A stretch of DNA of 64,000 bases from assembly GCF_032854445.1 (NCBI RefSeq), contig NC_088298.1, forward strand, positions 2,540,160 through 2,604,159. The letters are read 5' to 3'. The notes beneath the pieces are model-generated. The model did no database searches, was not told where the DNA came from, and saw nothing but the letters and a program-made list of their open reading frames with translations. Position 1 is the first letter of the stretch. Every line of letters starts with the position of its first letter. Source of the DNA: Liolophura sinensis. Lineage: Eukaryota; Mollusca; Polyplacophora; Chitonida; Chitonidae. Shown here one piece after another: positions 24,425 to 36,849 of the stretch. A program made the translations under genes and the position numbers.

Positions 24425-24760
24425 TGGTATAATTTAGACGTACAACATAGAGAGAAAAAAACAGAGCAGCGACGACAGAGTGATAGTTGGCAAATGGTTA
24501 CTCGTAACCGGTGAAATACGGCCTCTTGTCAATTTACCACAGTCAGGGTTTTATTCTAACTATTCGTGTAAATGTATAAATAGCAGTAATTTACACGCCC
24601 CCTAGCACCATGGCTTTAGCAGAATTAGGTAAAGAAAAATGCAGTGATGTTAATCGCAAGATATTAGTCGTTATTGGTCTACAATTACTGAAAATGTCAT
24701 CACATTTAACATACTGTCACATTAAAACAATGCAAAGCGACCAAAGCAGAGTGTCAGAGA
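24425..24760 (+). mobile_element. Dispersed family A, copy 3
   Basis: agacgtacaacatagagaga, agagcagcgacgacagagtg, ggtgaaatacggcctcttgt, acacgccccctagcacca, cacattaaaacaatgcaaag. Confidence 0.75.
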
Positions 24761-24929
24761 TTCTGGACGCTCTGTCCACATTTACTTACAGGTGAATTAT
24801 CCTCACTGTAAAACTTAAGAAGCATTGAGTGAAGACCTTTAATGGAATAACATTGGCACACCTACCCTAGTTTCGCAGCAATAACTTGTGACGTTGATTG
24901 AAATCGTCACATAATTTACAGGATCTTGC

Positions 24930-25141
24930 ATGCCATATGCATCACTGTGATGAGTCAGGAAGAGACGTCAGAAAACACAAGCAATCCGTCTCAACCTTGG
25001 AGGACACACGTGATGACGCTAAGCCTAAACAATCCTACGTGCGTCTCACAGACTCCAAAGGTCGAGCTTGTTTGGTGGTGGCAGTGATGTAAAGCGAAAA
25101 GTAGAGAGCAACGCATGCGCTGTAAGGAGTATGCTTTCTGA
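24930..25141 (+). mobile_element. Foldback family F, copy 2 (right part)
   Basis: gtcagaaaacacaagc, gctaagcctaaacaatcc, gtgcgtctcacagactccaa, gtggtggcagtgatgtaaag, aacgcatgcgctgtaaggag; about 80% like 17225-17510. Confidence 0.65.
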
Positions 25142-26230
25142 CCAGTTTATCCACCACTCTATCACATCCAGATCTCTTGATCCTTTTGGTAGATTCCCTA
25201 CATGGATTTCTCGCCATGTCCAACCCACGTGAGAGTTGGTCCATAATCAGCTATACCACAAACGTGTATTATGGCCAGACAAGAATTGCCAATAAGCTAT
25301 TTCCAACAGTAGAATAATCCCGTTTCTTTTAACATACCCCAGCGTTGTGGGCAAAATCGCCGCATTGCGTCTACCCCCCACCCCCACTCCCACCCCCACG
25401 ATGATTTCATCCCTCCCAATCATCTGGAGTACTAATATAAGAGGAGCCCTTACTGGCAAGCTGTTCCCATTATACACCTGTTGTAGAGGAACCAGCGAGA
25501 TTACAGCACCCCCACCACACCACCTCACCACCACCCCTCAACCCCACCTCCCCGACCACCCTCCCTTTCAACCGTCCCAGGCTAATTTGTTGAAATGCGT
25601 CACCTCTGGCCATACTTCTCAAGCTGTGTCCTTTGCACCTCTTAAATTCTACTCCGCTTGATTTATTTTCATCTCGTAATGACGTCAGTGTGACAGTATT
25701 ACACGCGAACATCCCGGCACTTGTCCTAAGAGAGTAACTGTGAGACTGTAAATTACGCGTGCCTGGAACTTCCGCTGTCGACTCTAGACATGTTTATGTG
25801 CTCCCTTTCCTGAGCTAGCTTCTCGGAGGGATACATAACGGCGTATTAATACAAACCAGGTGTTTATTTAACTCCTCTCTTGACCCCACCAAGAGGTCTG
25901 TTGCGATGTTCATAAGACTATGGTGGCCGTATTTAAGAAATGATACTTTTATATATGGTACGCTGATAGCGGTGGATAGACCAGAAGGGTACATTCTCCA
26001 AACCCTGAAATCCAGGGTAAAGCAGAAGATCTGCCGCAATAACGTCAAACCATTCGAACAGCTGGACCCGTGTCTCAAAGGGACATCGTCGGTAGCGAAA
26101 GCGACGTCTTATGTCACTGAGCCAGCGAGAGACCTGCTTGGGAATTAAACATGCGCCTTGAATTGAATTACGTAGTTAAGCATGTCCCGAATGTGTGTAT
26201 AGATTACTGCTGTTAAGCCCTTCTGTATAC

Positions 26231-26461
26231 CATGTATCGCTTCATATTAACAACGTTTGGTCGTGGATTCTGACATCAATGGTGATTGCTTGTCATAACT
26301 AATTGTAGGTCGATGATTTATCAATGTTTCCTTTCCGTCGGAAACCATGTATCACTTCATTATAACAACGTTTGGTCGTGGCTTCTGACATCAGTGATGA
26401 TTGCTTGTCATACACCAATTGTAGGTCGATTATTTATCAATGTTTTCTTTCCGTCAGAAAC
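26231..26461 (+). repeat. 115-bp tandem duplication
   Basis: catgtatcgcttcat at 26231 and catgtatcacttcat at 26346 begin two copies that share cgtttggtcgtgg and ttgtaggtcgat at about 90% identity. Confidence 0.9.
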
Positions 26462-26711
26462 TTTTCAGTGAAGATAAAAATATTTTAGTTTACACGTCAC
26501 TTTATGATATATTTTTTAAAAATGATTATTAAATAATAATGAAACACTCGAGATTAGATCAGGCTGCTACAGTCTGTATAGCGTAAATTGTTTTTACCCT
26601 GTTCTGGCGCACATTTTGATCGTGTATATTGATTAGCGATACAGAGTGATGGGCATTCGGTTATCTACAGTTTATTGGAGTATCTTCTGGTCGTTGGAAG
26701 CAGATTGGAAT

Positions 26712-26996
26712 ATTTATTTATTTATTTATTTACTTACTAACTTATTTACTTATTTGAATGGTTTTTGCGCCACACTTTCACTTGTACGACGACTGCCAGC
26801 ACAATTGGAGAAAACCAGACAGAACCCGGGGGAAACCCTCGACCGTCTGTTGGTTGTTTTAGGACCTTCCTTAGCATGACCGGAGAGGAAACCAGCATGA
26901 GCTGGACTTGAACTCTCAGCGACCGCATTGGTGAGAAGTTCCTGTGTTATTGCGGCGCGCTGGCACGCTAGCCACGTCGCGGCCACGGAGGCTCCC
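26712..26996 (-). mobile_element. SINE family 1, full length, diverged
   Basis: A long tatttatttattt tail precedes the body and a ggagcctccgtgg head on the minus strand. Flanks cagattggaat (26701-26711) and cagattgtaat (26997-27007) look like an 11-bp duplication with one mismatch. Confidence 0.85.
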
Positions 26997-28093
26997 CAGA
27001 TTGTAATAACCGGCGATTTCGTGCTAGAGTGTCACGTGTGACGAGATAAAAATTACAACCTGTCAGTTTCGTCTCGGCTTTAGTTTAACTCGAGTTGTTT
27101 GTGTCATGCGTTTATAAACCGTATCCAGCTTTTATCATTAAAATATTACATCCATGGTGCGATGTAATTATCATGAAAATCCGCCTTTGAATCGAGATAC
27201 ACGTCATTATTTTAAACGATTACCTCTCTTTATGCCTTGAAAAAGGGCATACTGCTCGCTGCAAATTAAACGACAGATGGTCCGATGAATACCGGTTATA
27301 GATAAAAGCATAACATTCATTGTGCTCACGGGATGTAGAACATGATTTGAAAACCCAGTTCGATACAAAAACGTCTGGTTTGGCCTCAGACAAACGTTGA
27401 TCATAGACGGTGACAACAACGCGTTCAAATCCATTTGTAATCCTCAGGCGGCTGACTAATTGAAACCCTAGCGGCTGATTCAACCGTTGTTTCCGCCGCG
27501 AACTGCTCTCTTGGGCATTCTCGCTATATGAAAATTTTATGAGTGGTTTGTTCTATGTGACTTTGCGTTGGGAGTACATAAATATTTATCCGGAGCACAC
27601 CTATGGCAGACGATTCCTGGAAAGCCGTATCCAACATGTGGCACGTACAGGCTCCGATGCTCGTTTGACGGGACGTTTTTGAGAGGTTGTACCTCGTGTC
27701 AACAACAACACAACCATGTTGAGAGAATTGCTCCGCAACGCCAAGTCAGCTATGGACGGTATGCTGCTATTTTTAAAACATTGCCATTATGACAAGCCGC
27801 TTTGATATTTATTCTGTAATTACATAAATGTGCCAAGAAATGTATGTAAGCACGATATGTACATATTTGTTTAAATAGGTCTTAAAGCTTGGGTACATGT
27901 AGAAAACTTTTGTATAGGCTATACGTACACGTCTCGTGTACATATGTACACTAAATCAAAAACTAAAAAAATGTGTATTTACATATGTAACTAGGTACAA
28001 AATATTCTCACATCTGTACAAAGAATTGCACATATGTTGGAAAGAACTGCACAAAATGTACAATGTAGTCCATTTTTCTGGTGTACACAATTC

Positions 28094-28705
28094 CTGTGCA
28101 CATATACATGTATATAGTCAGAGACTTCTAAACCGCCTGTGCACATATACATGTATATAGTCAGAGACTTCTAAACCGCCTGTGAACATATACATGTATA
28201 TAGTCAGAGACTTCTAAACCGCCTGTGAACATATACATGTATATAGTCAGAGACTTCTAAACCGCCTGTGCACATATACATGTATATAGTCAGAGACTTC
28301 TAAACCGCCTGTGCACATATACATGTATATAGTCAGAGACTTCTAAACCGGCTGTGCACATATACATGTATATAGTCAGAGACTTCTAAACCGGCTGTGC
28401 ACATATACATGTATATAGTCAGAGACTTCTAAACCGCCTGTGCACATATACATGATTGTATATAGTCAGAGACTTCTAAACCGCCTGTGCACATATACAT
28501 GTATATAGTCAGAGACTTCTAAACCGCCTGTGAACATATACATGTATATAGCCAGAGACTTCTAAACCGCCTGTGCACATATACATGATTGTATATAGCC
28601 AGAGACTTCTAAACCGCCTGTGCACATATACATGTATATAGTCAGAGACTTCTAAACCGCCTGGGCACATATACATGTATATAGCCAGAGACTTCTAAAC
28701 CGGCT
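28094..28705 (+). repeat. 43-bp minisatellite (about 14 units)
   Basis: Unit gcacatatacatgtatatag then tcagagacttctaaaccgcc and tgt. It contains the perfect palindrome atatacatgtatat. Some units carry a short insertion (atgattgtatat), and g/c and t/c variants alternate. Units are more than 95% alike, so the array is recent or homogenised. Confidence 0.97.
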
Positions 28706-29116
28706 TGTCATATGCAAAAGGGCTATATTTTTACATCCCTGAAACATCATCATTAGGGTGTTGCGTCAAAACAGCTGTCCTCAGTGACAAATCGTCTTTG
28801 CCGCTTGTCTCGCTCATGCTGTACATTGCTTGTGCCATGTTATTTCGGTGAGTGCCATTGCGCATGTGGCATAAATTTAACCCGCAATTAGGCCTATTTA
28901 AACCATTTTCAACCTTCTGTTGTTTTTTTTTTTCTAGAACATGTTCCTGATGAACATATTGTTGTTACATACATGGATTAAACATGCATTTATAGCACAT
29001 GCATTTTTGAAATTTCGTGTTACGAAATAAGACTGGGGTCTGCTGTATTGAATGATGGCAAGTTTCCTAAGGACCTATAACTGCTCGCCTTAGGCATTGG
29101 TTCTTCTTATTCTAGA

Positions 29117-29269
29117 CCGGGGAAGGTCGGTCAGCAACCTGCAGATGGTCGTGGGTTTCCTGGGCTCTGCCCAGTTTCATCCCTCCACAATACTGGCTGC
29201 CGTCGTATAAGTGAATTATTCTTGAGTCCGGCGTAAAACACCAATCAAACAAATACTCCAATCAATCAA
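29117..29269 (+). mobile_element. SINE family 1, 5'-truncated with target-site duplication
   Basis: It starts inside the body (ggaaggtcggtcagcaacc). tattctaga at 29108-29116 is repeated at 29270-29278. Confidence 0.85.
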
Positions 29270-29404
29270 TATTCTAGAGTGGTGACGTCAAGCATAATAT
29301 AATTGGTATTATTACATTATTTTGCCAAATTCTGCTTAGGCCATGGTGCCAAAAGGGTTACGTTGTTTTTTACGCATTTACAGAAACAGTTAGAATAAGA
29401 CTGT

Positions 29405-29515
29405 AGGTGAGGTATAAACTGACAAGATACCTTATTTCACCGCTTACGTGCTTACCATTTGCCAACAATCACACTATAGTTGCTGTTCTGATTTTACTCT
29501 CTATGCTGAACGTGT
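29405..29515 (-). mobile_element. Dispersed family A, copy 4 (fragment)
   Basis: Reverse complement of the 5' part: catttgccaacaatcacact, gctgttctgattttactctc. Confidence 0.65.
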
Positions 29516-29809
29516 TTTGTATTTTGTTCGTTGTTAGCTTTATCTGCTAAAGCACTTTAGGCTTTTTCAACCTTTCGTTTCTCGCTAGCCTGAACACGTT
29601 AGGCCTAATTTTCAAACAAATCGTTTTAACATGCGTGGATGATGCACTTAAGCAGTGTATGGAACGCATTTATAAATTGCATGTGATGAAGTTAATTCTT
29701 TAAAATCTAGAACTCCTTGTGTTCTGCATGCAAACAATATAATTTCGCACCTGTATAGTTTTTACTCTAGGGTTTGTCTTTGATAATCGGTTTAGAATGT
29801 TTACGTGGT

Positions 29810-29964
29810 TTATTTATTTATTTCATTGGAGTTTTACGCCGCATTCAAGAATATTTTCCCTCGGCGGTTAACATTATGGTGGAGAAAACGGGGCAGATCC
29901 TAGGACCATCCGCAGGTTGCTGGCAGACCTGCGAATGTACGACCGGAGAGGAAGCCAACATGAG
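29810..29964 (-). mobile_element. SINE family 1 fragment
   Basis: Tail tatttatttatttcattgg, then ttttacgccgcattcaag and ggaccatccgcaggttgctg. The head is absent. Confidence 0.85.
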
Positions 29965-30559
29965 AATAGTCGTAATATAACTGATCAATACCTTAAGCCG
30001 GGCATAGAGAAAATAAAAAAATAAATCATCATTCTATGGTGTTAACTATGATGTGTGTTTGCGCATGTCACCGGTATCAGATGTCTGTTTACATAGCTAT
30101 ACCTCCCAGGGGTAGTTGGCTGTGATTCCCTAGCAGATCGACCATTTGTAAAGACTACAACACTTTAATAAAACTGGTTCAGATGATTCAGAAGTGCTGG
30201 CTTGCTGCAGCTCTCAGACCTTTCACCAGTATGTGGTGGCGAGGTCGAATCCTGCTCTCACTGTTTTGCCTGGGGGCATTAAATTATCTGGCTTGGTAGG
30301 TATCTAGGAAGAGCGGTGGTTTACTCCGAGCACCCATAATTTCCTGGACCCATAAACCTGAGTTACTGGGGTAAGCCAACGACCTTTAAGCTGGATATAA
30401 GCTGGACACGCATTAAAAAATATTAAAAACGTCTTAAAACTTATAAAACAGGTCGCACTATAGCTTGTTAAAACTTTAGAATGAAATAAACCCTGCTTCA
30501 TGACCATGTCTAATTCCGCTTAACCCGGGTCTAGGGTTGGTATATTCATCTTGTTGAAT

Positions 30560-30915
30560 TAGACCGCCACTTTGGATATGTGAACAGTCGCAAACAAAGC
30601 GCAGCTGAGATACATATATTATTATCGACTTATGTTCGACTTTTAACTTATATTCTAGCATGGTACACTGTATGAATACTGATTCACTCAGTCGCCTAGA
30701 AGATGCCTTGTGTCTTTCCTACATCACTTAAAACTATTGGCTGCTTCTCTTTGTAAAATTCCGTTCTCTTTTGGCACTTTATATACTTTCTTAGGTCCTT
30801 TGTAATTTGTGTCAAACGTCGTTTTGGGAATTGGACTTGTGATTGTTGGCCTGGAACGTCCTTATTGCTTGACGGCTGGTGTACGAATGTCTGCTTTGGC
30901 GCAAAGATTTAACAC
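30560..30915 (+). mobile_element. Dispersed family B, copy 4 (most complete)
   Basis: aacaaagcgcagctgagata, tatattctagcatggtaca, ctacatcacttaaaactatt, ggcactttatatactttctt, aaacgtcgttttgggaattg, ggcctggaacgtccttattg, acgaatgtctgctttggcgc. No coding frame. Confidence 0.7.
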
Positions 30916-31585
30916 TATAAATATTACAGGCACGAGTGTGTTTTAATTTGAAAGAGCTGTTCTTGGTAAATACAGAAATATTAATTTTATTTGGGAATAT
31001 GGATCTTTGTCCCCTTTATAGCCTCTTTAGCGTCTGATTATATGTTTCAGCAATTCATTTAAAATAAAAGAAAGCTAAAAGATGAGGTAAGGTTCATCAT
31101 ACAAACAACTGAAAACTATGCGTAGAAACACTTTCGTTTATTTTTTCAGAATTTTTTAAGAGTGTTGAAAGGCATTTAAATTTTTGAATACTAAGTTGAG
31201 CTTTATGAGCCATACTGACGGTATCCAGGAACTCTTGACTTCCTATCACCTTTTTTCTGATGTTCAACAGAAGGAGGGAATTTTTGGGAACATTATTTCA
31301 ATAATCTTTTACTCATGGGTAAAAAGAGTTATTCCAACATTCAGTGTCGTGACTGGAGCTGGATAAACTTTCTGTGACGTCAGAGTTCCTAACTTCTGAT
31401 TGTATGGTCTATAAAGCCCACATTAGAGTGCAAATGTTTAAGCGCCTTTAACTCTTTTCACAAAAATGTAAAAAAATAAATGAAAGTATATTTACGAATA
31501 GTTTTAAGTGGTCTATTTAGTGATGCTTACTTCGATTTTTAATGGTCTTTCCCTTTAATAATTCGGGTGATTTTCTCTGTCCCAG

Positions 31586-33090
31586 GCAGGAAGCGTTGGT
31601 TTAGCTCGGGAGAGAACCAGACGACTCGGGAGCGCTATGTCTACAGATACGATCCGGAGACGGGTAGAGGCAGCGTGGAGGTTATCACAGAAACCCCTGC
31701 CGGCACCCCCACGGAGAAACGTCATGATGACGTCATGGCTCAGTCCAGCTGCCCTCAAAATGGTGACATCACATTCAAGCCAAACTCGAGCGATCGTCAC
31801 TCGTCCATCATCAGCGCGGCACGGTCGGTGTTCGATAGAGATCGGGTGTCTCCATCACTGAATAACCTGTGTTCTCCCAGCCGACAGGAGTTATTGGAAG
31901 GGCCGCGGCCGAGATCCAGTTCCGATTCAGCTACCAGGTTCATTTATAGATACAACCCCGCGACCGGGAAAGGTAGCGTTGAAGAAGTGCCTGTAAACAA
32001 ATCCCAGAGTAAAACAAAGTGTCATTGTTCCCCTAAAACACAACCCAATCAAGGGGAAATATCGCCCAAAAACTCCAAAATTCTTCCTGGGTTCTCAACT
32101 CCGAAACACCCCAAAACTCATCATCTGTTGTTACAGCCCAATAGTAAGAGAAGCCATAAATACACGCCCACAAAAGGTCGAGGCAGTGTAGAGTTGATAC
32201 CCAGCTCTTTGTCCGAAGGACCACCGAGAATAAGCTTATCACAGTGTGATCTACATAGCCTACACAAACAGGAGGCCAGGGTTCTCAAAAAGTCTTCACC
32301 CGTGAAGCCAAAATATGTATATAAGTACAATCCGAGTACGGGTCGAGGGAGTGTTGAGATGATTCCCTCGGGCGCACCGGGGTCCATGCCCGCCACTAGC
32401 CGCTCCCACGGTGCCTTACACACCGTGCTGGAAACCCCGAAGGTGACGAACTGCCGCCGCCCTGCTCACATGGGCGCCAAATATGTGTATAAATATAATC
32501 CAAATTCAGGCAGGGGAAGCGTGGAGATTATACCTAAAAGTGGCGAAGCTTTTGGTGGTAGAAGGCGGAATCACCATTTTAATTACCAGAGTTCGCCGCT
32601 GGCTAGTCCCCAGGGACAGGGGCCTAATTACAGCCAGCACCTGTCTAGTAAAGGCCAACAGTCCCCGGGTACTCCCAAATACGGGACCAGGCCGGAGAGT
32701 TTCCACTCGGACAAAATCGGAACTGTCCCCAAGGACCAGGGAATATCGCTGTCGATTTCAAACCTGCTGGACGGACTAGAAGACAACTCGGCGGAAGTGA
32801 GTCAGAAGGCTGCGCCTCGACCACGACTCAACACGATTGGTTCATGTCCATCGTCTCTCCGTCGAGGAGCGATACAAACTACCGTGGAAGTGCATCACCC
32901 GTCGACGACCAATCGCTGCCGAGGTTCCATAGACGCCGAACTGTCTCGACCAAGGATTCCAGAGGAGCGAAGGCACAGCTCTTACGACCGTCTGACTAAT
33001 GCTGACATTGACAGCTTACCGCCCTTTCCAGGCGGCAGGACTTCAACCGGAAGTTCTGCAGCGACACGCCACAGTCTCCAGTTAAGCTAA
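31586..33090 (+). CDS. Terminal exon: long cytoplasmic tail with five GRGSVE repeats
   Basis: The exon starts after the acceptor cccag at 31585 (GC AGG AAG, phase 1) and runs to TAA at 33088-33090, giving about 500 residues. The in-frame GTG further upstream at 31567 is intronic. Right after the membrane comes RKRWF. Five copies of a tyrosine-rich motif follow at 31633-31686, 31936-31992, 32152-32202, 32311-32367 and 32479-32535, with consensus [RK][YF][VI]Y[RK]Y[ND]P, two variable residues, then G[RK]GSVE and two residues plus Pro; copy 3 is degenerate. Linkers of 35-80 residues are rich in Ser, Pro, Lys and Arg and look disordered. The last 110 residues hold a possible short helix (SISNLLDGLED) and RRHSSYDR, a basophilic-kinase-like site. 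It is GC-richer than the flanks, as expected for coding DNA. I recognise no enzymatic domain. Scaffold or signalling tail is inference from repeated tyrosines behind a TM segment. Confidence 0.85.
31633..32535 (+). repeat. Five degenerate protein repeats (YxYNPxTGRGSVE) within the tail exon
   Basis: These are coding repeats spaced 303, 216, 159 and 168 nt apart, measured start to start. Copies 4 and 5 agree almost completely at protein level (KYVYKYNP then SGRGSVE or TGRGSVE) but differ at many third codon positions. That pattern, protein identity with synonymous divergence, indicates an old duplication under purifying selection, not a recent DNA expansion. Each good copy carries three tyrosines in a YxYxY arrangement; copy 3 keeps only one (HKYTP). 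The core GRGSVE is invariant except for one R-to-K change in copy 2. Confidence 0.9.
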
Positions 33091-36000
33091 GCAAGATAAC
33101 TCTCAGAGAATTCCGCAATACGTTATTGTTTTTGTTGTTGTTTGGATTGTTTCATGCACCGGTAAGTAGCGTTTCCGACCTTTTTATGTTCACACCACAC
33201 GGTCTTCAAGGTGTACGCTGTATGTTCACACCACACAGTCTCCAAGGTGTACACTGTATGTACACCACGGAAAGCATCCTTCATTCACAAAGGATTTATT
33301 GGTATGTTTGTGGCCTGTTTTAAGCATAATTATGCCAGCATAATTATTCATGCATAGATTTATTCATGGTTCATAGCATAATTATTCGTGAATAGATTTA
33401 GCTTAAATAACTCTGTGTGAACTTGTCTCCACACAAGCTGCTTACCAGTAGAGTCCGGCAAAGCATATTTACTGAACTCATCGTTCGTTCGATTGCCTTA
33501 CTCTGCAAGAAGTAAAGCATCTGGCGAGGAGCACGTGTTTTGTGAAAATCCTTTAAACCACAGTTCTGCCTTACAAAGTGTGTTAATAAGTGGAATGTAC
33601 CCGGACCAATCGCTGTGTGTTGAATATTTCCTAATGAACTGCTCATTTGTGGTTATTTTTAATATCAATGTGAATGAAAAGCGGGAGCTCTGCAAGGGGA
33701 GATAATTCTGCTGTATGCGATCAAGTGATTTACCCGCTTTGAGCAGCAATCATTGAGGTGTAACCGTGAGCAGTTTCAAGAGATACTGTACCAGTTGTTC
33801 AGATAGGTGGTTTGTATTCAGACGTATTTCCTCAACTCTTAATAAGTGGAAAATAATTTCCAAATTCAACTGATTTCCTGATTTACTGCCTTGTTACGGT
33901 ATTGAAAACAGCAACAGAAAACAGACTCAGTGACTCAATATTACAATGTAAACAATGCTTTATATATAAAATGAGACGTACAGTTTTACAGACAGTTCAA
34001 CAACAACAACAACATACACATCAGTATTACCGGTCTTTACAAGTTTCCAGTTCACCTTTGCATCCCAAGGAATGTATTCCAGGAAATCCAACGTAAAGAC
34101 CATGGGATAAACACACAATTCACAAATTGTCCTAGACAGGTACTTCGCCAGGTTAGCGAACACGAACACAGTACACAGGTTACACAGAACTGGAACAGTC
34201 AAGCCTTTGAATGACGTCACACCCGCAGAGCACAACACAGGGTAAATACAGGCATGGAGGTATAATCCACTTTAGAACAGTTTCCCGCAGAAACTCACAA
34301 ACGAGCCGTTCAGAGACGTGGAGTAATGTCACCTTGTGGCAGAACGAACGTCCTTTACAAAACTGAAAACTTCAGTTTAGAGTCCTTGACGACCTTGTCG
34401 GCCAGGTGAGGTCAGCGTGTTAAACAAATTACACAGTCAACACTGTATAATCATAATAAAGATCCGAACACCAATAAACGTGACTTCCGCAGAAATTCAC
34501 ATAAACCAGACATCAGTACTACTGTGGTACACAAACGGTGCCGGCATAAAAAACTGTCCTCCCAAATGAAACTGGCATCACCAGCTCATATAAATATAAT
34601 GGACTCGATACGAGAGCGTCTCACACTCTCCTGGCTCCCAGTGGATGCAGCAAAAATACCTCCACTCTGCACAGAAAACACGGCTTATATACGGTCCAGG
34701 TGGATTCAACTATTCTTAGACACAGAATTAACAGCCAATGAACATCCAGTTAAATAAACAGAGCATTGAACAAGGTGCTTTCGGCCAGGTCCGCACTGTA
34801 CATATATAACAGGGCCTGTTATGCTTATAACATATAACACAAAGGTCCGCAGACTAACAGTACATGAAGACGTTAAATAGTCATACATAACAGCCTAAAG
34901 TAAACAAATCAGAAGCTAATTGGCTAATTTCACTCAGAAACCAACGAGTTTTCAAATAATTGTTTTGGTCAAATTAGAGCGTACACATTTGTATTCAAAT
35001 TTTGCGCACCGTATCGATACTTCTGCATTAGAAAGACTTGTATGTTTCATGAGATAGCCCTCTAGTGAGGATTGTGGTTCCCATTAGTTCTGAAATGTCG
35101 ATTTAGCCTATTACAGGCTTTTCTTTTAACTTTATATAAAGACATAGTCTCATGACAGTTTGCAGCTTTGCATTGGCGCACGTCAATCTTACTAGAGCCA
35201 GATCTAGTAGCTGCTTCCTCTACTACCTTGTCGCTAACTAGATCTGAACAAACATTAATATCAGTGGAGTCAGATCTAGTAGCTGGCTCTTATGGTGGTT
35301 GTAGTTAACTAGACCTGATGAGAGATCTACTCCCGACCTGTTCAATGAAAACCTCATTAGTTTGATCGGTTAAACCTTAGTACCAGTCTGTAGCGTTGTT
35401 TCATTTCACATGTATCTGATTTCACCGATTTCACTTTCGAAAACTCGTAAGGAAGAATCTGATTTGACGAACAGAGGGCAGTCTAAGACTGAAAGAACTA
35501 GTTAGCGACCAGCTGGTATAGACATCGGCTTATAGGCCTGAATTTAGTGACGCTGAGAACTTTGTGTGTTGCTGAGATTTGGATCGAGTCGAAAAGTTGA
35601 GAAGAATCCCCATTACTGCAGACACTTTTATAAGTCATTGCAAAGCCAGTTATTTCCCCTTGCGGAATCCCCATTGTACGCATGCGCGGATGGTACTGCG
35701 CGGTGAGTGCATTTGAAGTCCTGTTGTAGACAGTATCCATGGGTTCAGTTCATTTGTTCTTCAGTATGTTGAGGTCCACGCATCTTTCCATTGTCTGTGT
35801 GAGTGTCTGTTTGGTTGTCCGTTTCGGTGTCTATTCCGGTGTCCTTTTGGGCAATACCTATCAACAGGCACCGAGTCTGGAACAGGGTACAGTTGTATGT
35901 TGATCTTTTGTGTTGTAATCTTTAGCTTTTCTTCAGGAGGTATGACTGTCATTCAGAAGCGAACAAAAGCCTTATCACTAGCTTGAAACAGAAACCTTGG

Positions 36001-36849
36001 TAAAACGGCCAGTATCTGTCGACCTGCCTATAGTTACAGTTCAAATGTAAAGAGGTTGAGTTTTGATTTATTCGTTCCACATATCGAGCCTTAGACCGGC
36101 CAGTTACATAAATGACTCACGTAAAATTGCGGCACAATTTCAAGTCGATATTTCACGAATGTCATCTTTAAACGATGGAACTTGTTGTTTAAGTCATCTA
36201 GATACAGGCGTAATACATTATGCGCGGTTTGATATCTTCGCTCGACTGAAAGAGGGCAGGTACACATCCCAAGTAAACCAGTTGTGTAATTCCTTCAGAT
36301 ATTTCCCGGCTAAACATAATATCCTGTTGACAGTGACAACTCTTAATGGTGTGAAGCATCTGAACAGACGTGGCCAAGGAAACACTAAAATCAAGCATAT
36401 GTCACATGAAAGACCATTAAAAATACTTCGATAGGTTTTCTTTAGAATTCTTCCAACTGAGTAAATGGTTTTAAAACGTCAGATTCTATAGCGGTCATCC
36501 ATATTTTTGGCTTGAAAGTTCGTTTCAAGGTCCATTTGGTGAACTCATTTATAGATCTATATGTACATACATTATTAATGCTGAAGCCTAGGAGTATGTT
36601 TGTGGCAAAACTCTGATGTGACGTCATTGTTCCCAATACGATTATAAAAGGCCACCATAAATTCCATAAAATTTCAAATGCATTTTTCTCGGTTGAAAAA
36701 ATTCTAAAAAAAAAAACAATCGAATTGTTTATGTGAGCAGTGTTTATTGGTCTTTCACCATTAATTCACGCTAGTGTTTTCTTTGCCATTAAGAAATACT
36801 TCACAGTCTTTTTTTATGAAAAGCCACGAAGATGGAGAAGCGCACTCTT
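33091..36849. other. 3' UTR of the GRGSVE-repeat gene, then no gene recognised
   Basis: The UTR end is not clear; AATAAA words at 34478 and 34752 are candidates only. agatctagtagctg is duplicated at 35200 and 35272. The 123-codon frame at 36063-36434 has no recognisable domain. Confidence 0.5.
33185..33275 (+). repeat. 36-bp tandem repeat (about 2.4 units)
   Basis: tatgttcacaccacac at 33185 and 33221. It lies just after the stop codon of the GRGSVE-repeat gene, probably in its 3' UTR. Confidence 0.8.

Larger units (their letters stand above)
25142..28093. other. No exon recognised (intronic)
   Basis: Contains a C-rich low-complexity stretch (25370-25570), the 115-bp duplication and one SINE. 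The frame at 25906-26148 has no recognisable domain. Confidence 0.5.
20768..31585 (+). other. Intron of the GRGSVE-repeat membrane protein gene
   Basis: The inferred intron runs from gtgagt at 20768 to a pyrimidine-rich acceptor ending ctctgtcccag at 31585. It is about 10.8 kb and holds the 22-bp minisatellite, several SINEs, copies of dispersed families A, B and F, and the 43-bp minisatellite. The two flanking exons join in phase, so no exon is needed between them, but a skipped or alternative exon cannot be excluded without transcript data. Confidence 0.65.
28706..31585. other. No exon recognised (intronic)
   Basis: Holds two SINEs, a family A fragment and a family B copy. ggtcgaatcctgctctcact near 30241 resembles a tRNA-like B box of another decayed SINE. 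Confidence 0.5.

Noticed and set aside
25906-26148. Frames on both strands in a low-repeat stretch
   Set aside because: No domain, no splice context, and comparable opposite-strand openness.
28094-28705. Regular 43-bp repeats considered as a CRISPR array
   Set aside because: Units are contiguous with no unique spacers, in a eukaryotic intron.
31555-32779. Other-frame and antisense frames up to 100 codons
   Set aside because: Shadows of the GRGSVE-repeat exon.
36063-36434. 123-codon plus-strand frame
   Set aside because: No recognisable domain, poor start context and an overlapping antisense frame; no more than chance is supported.
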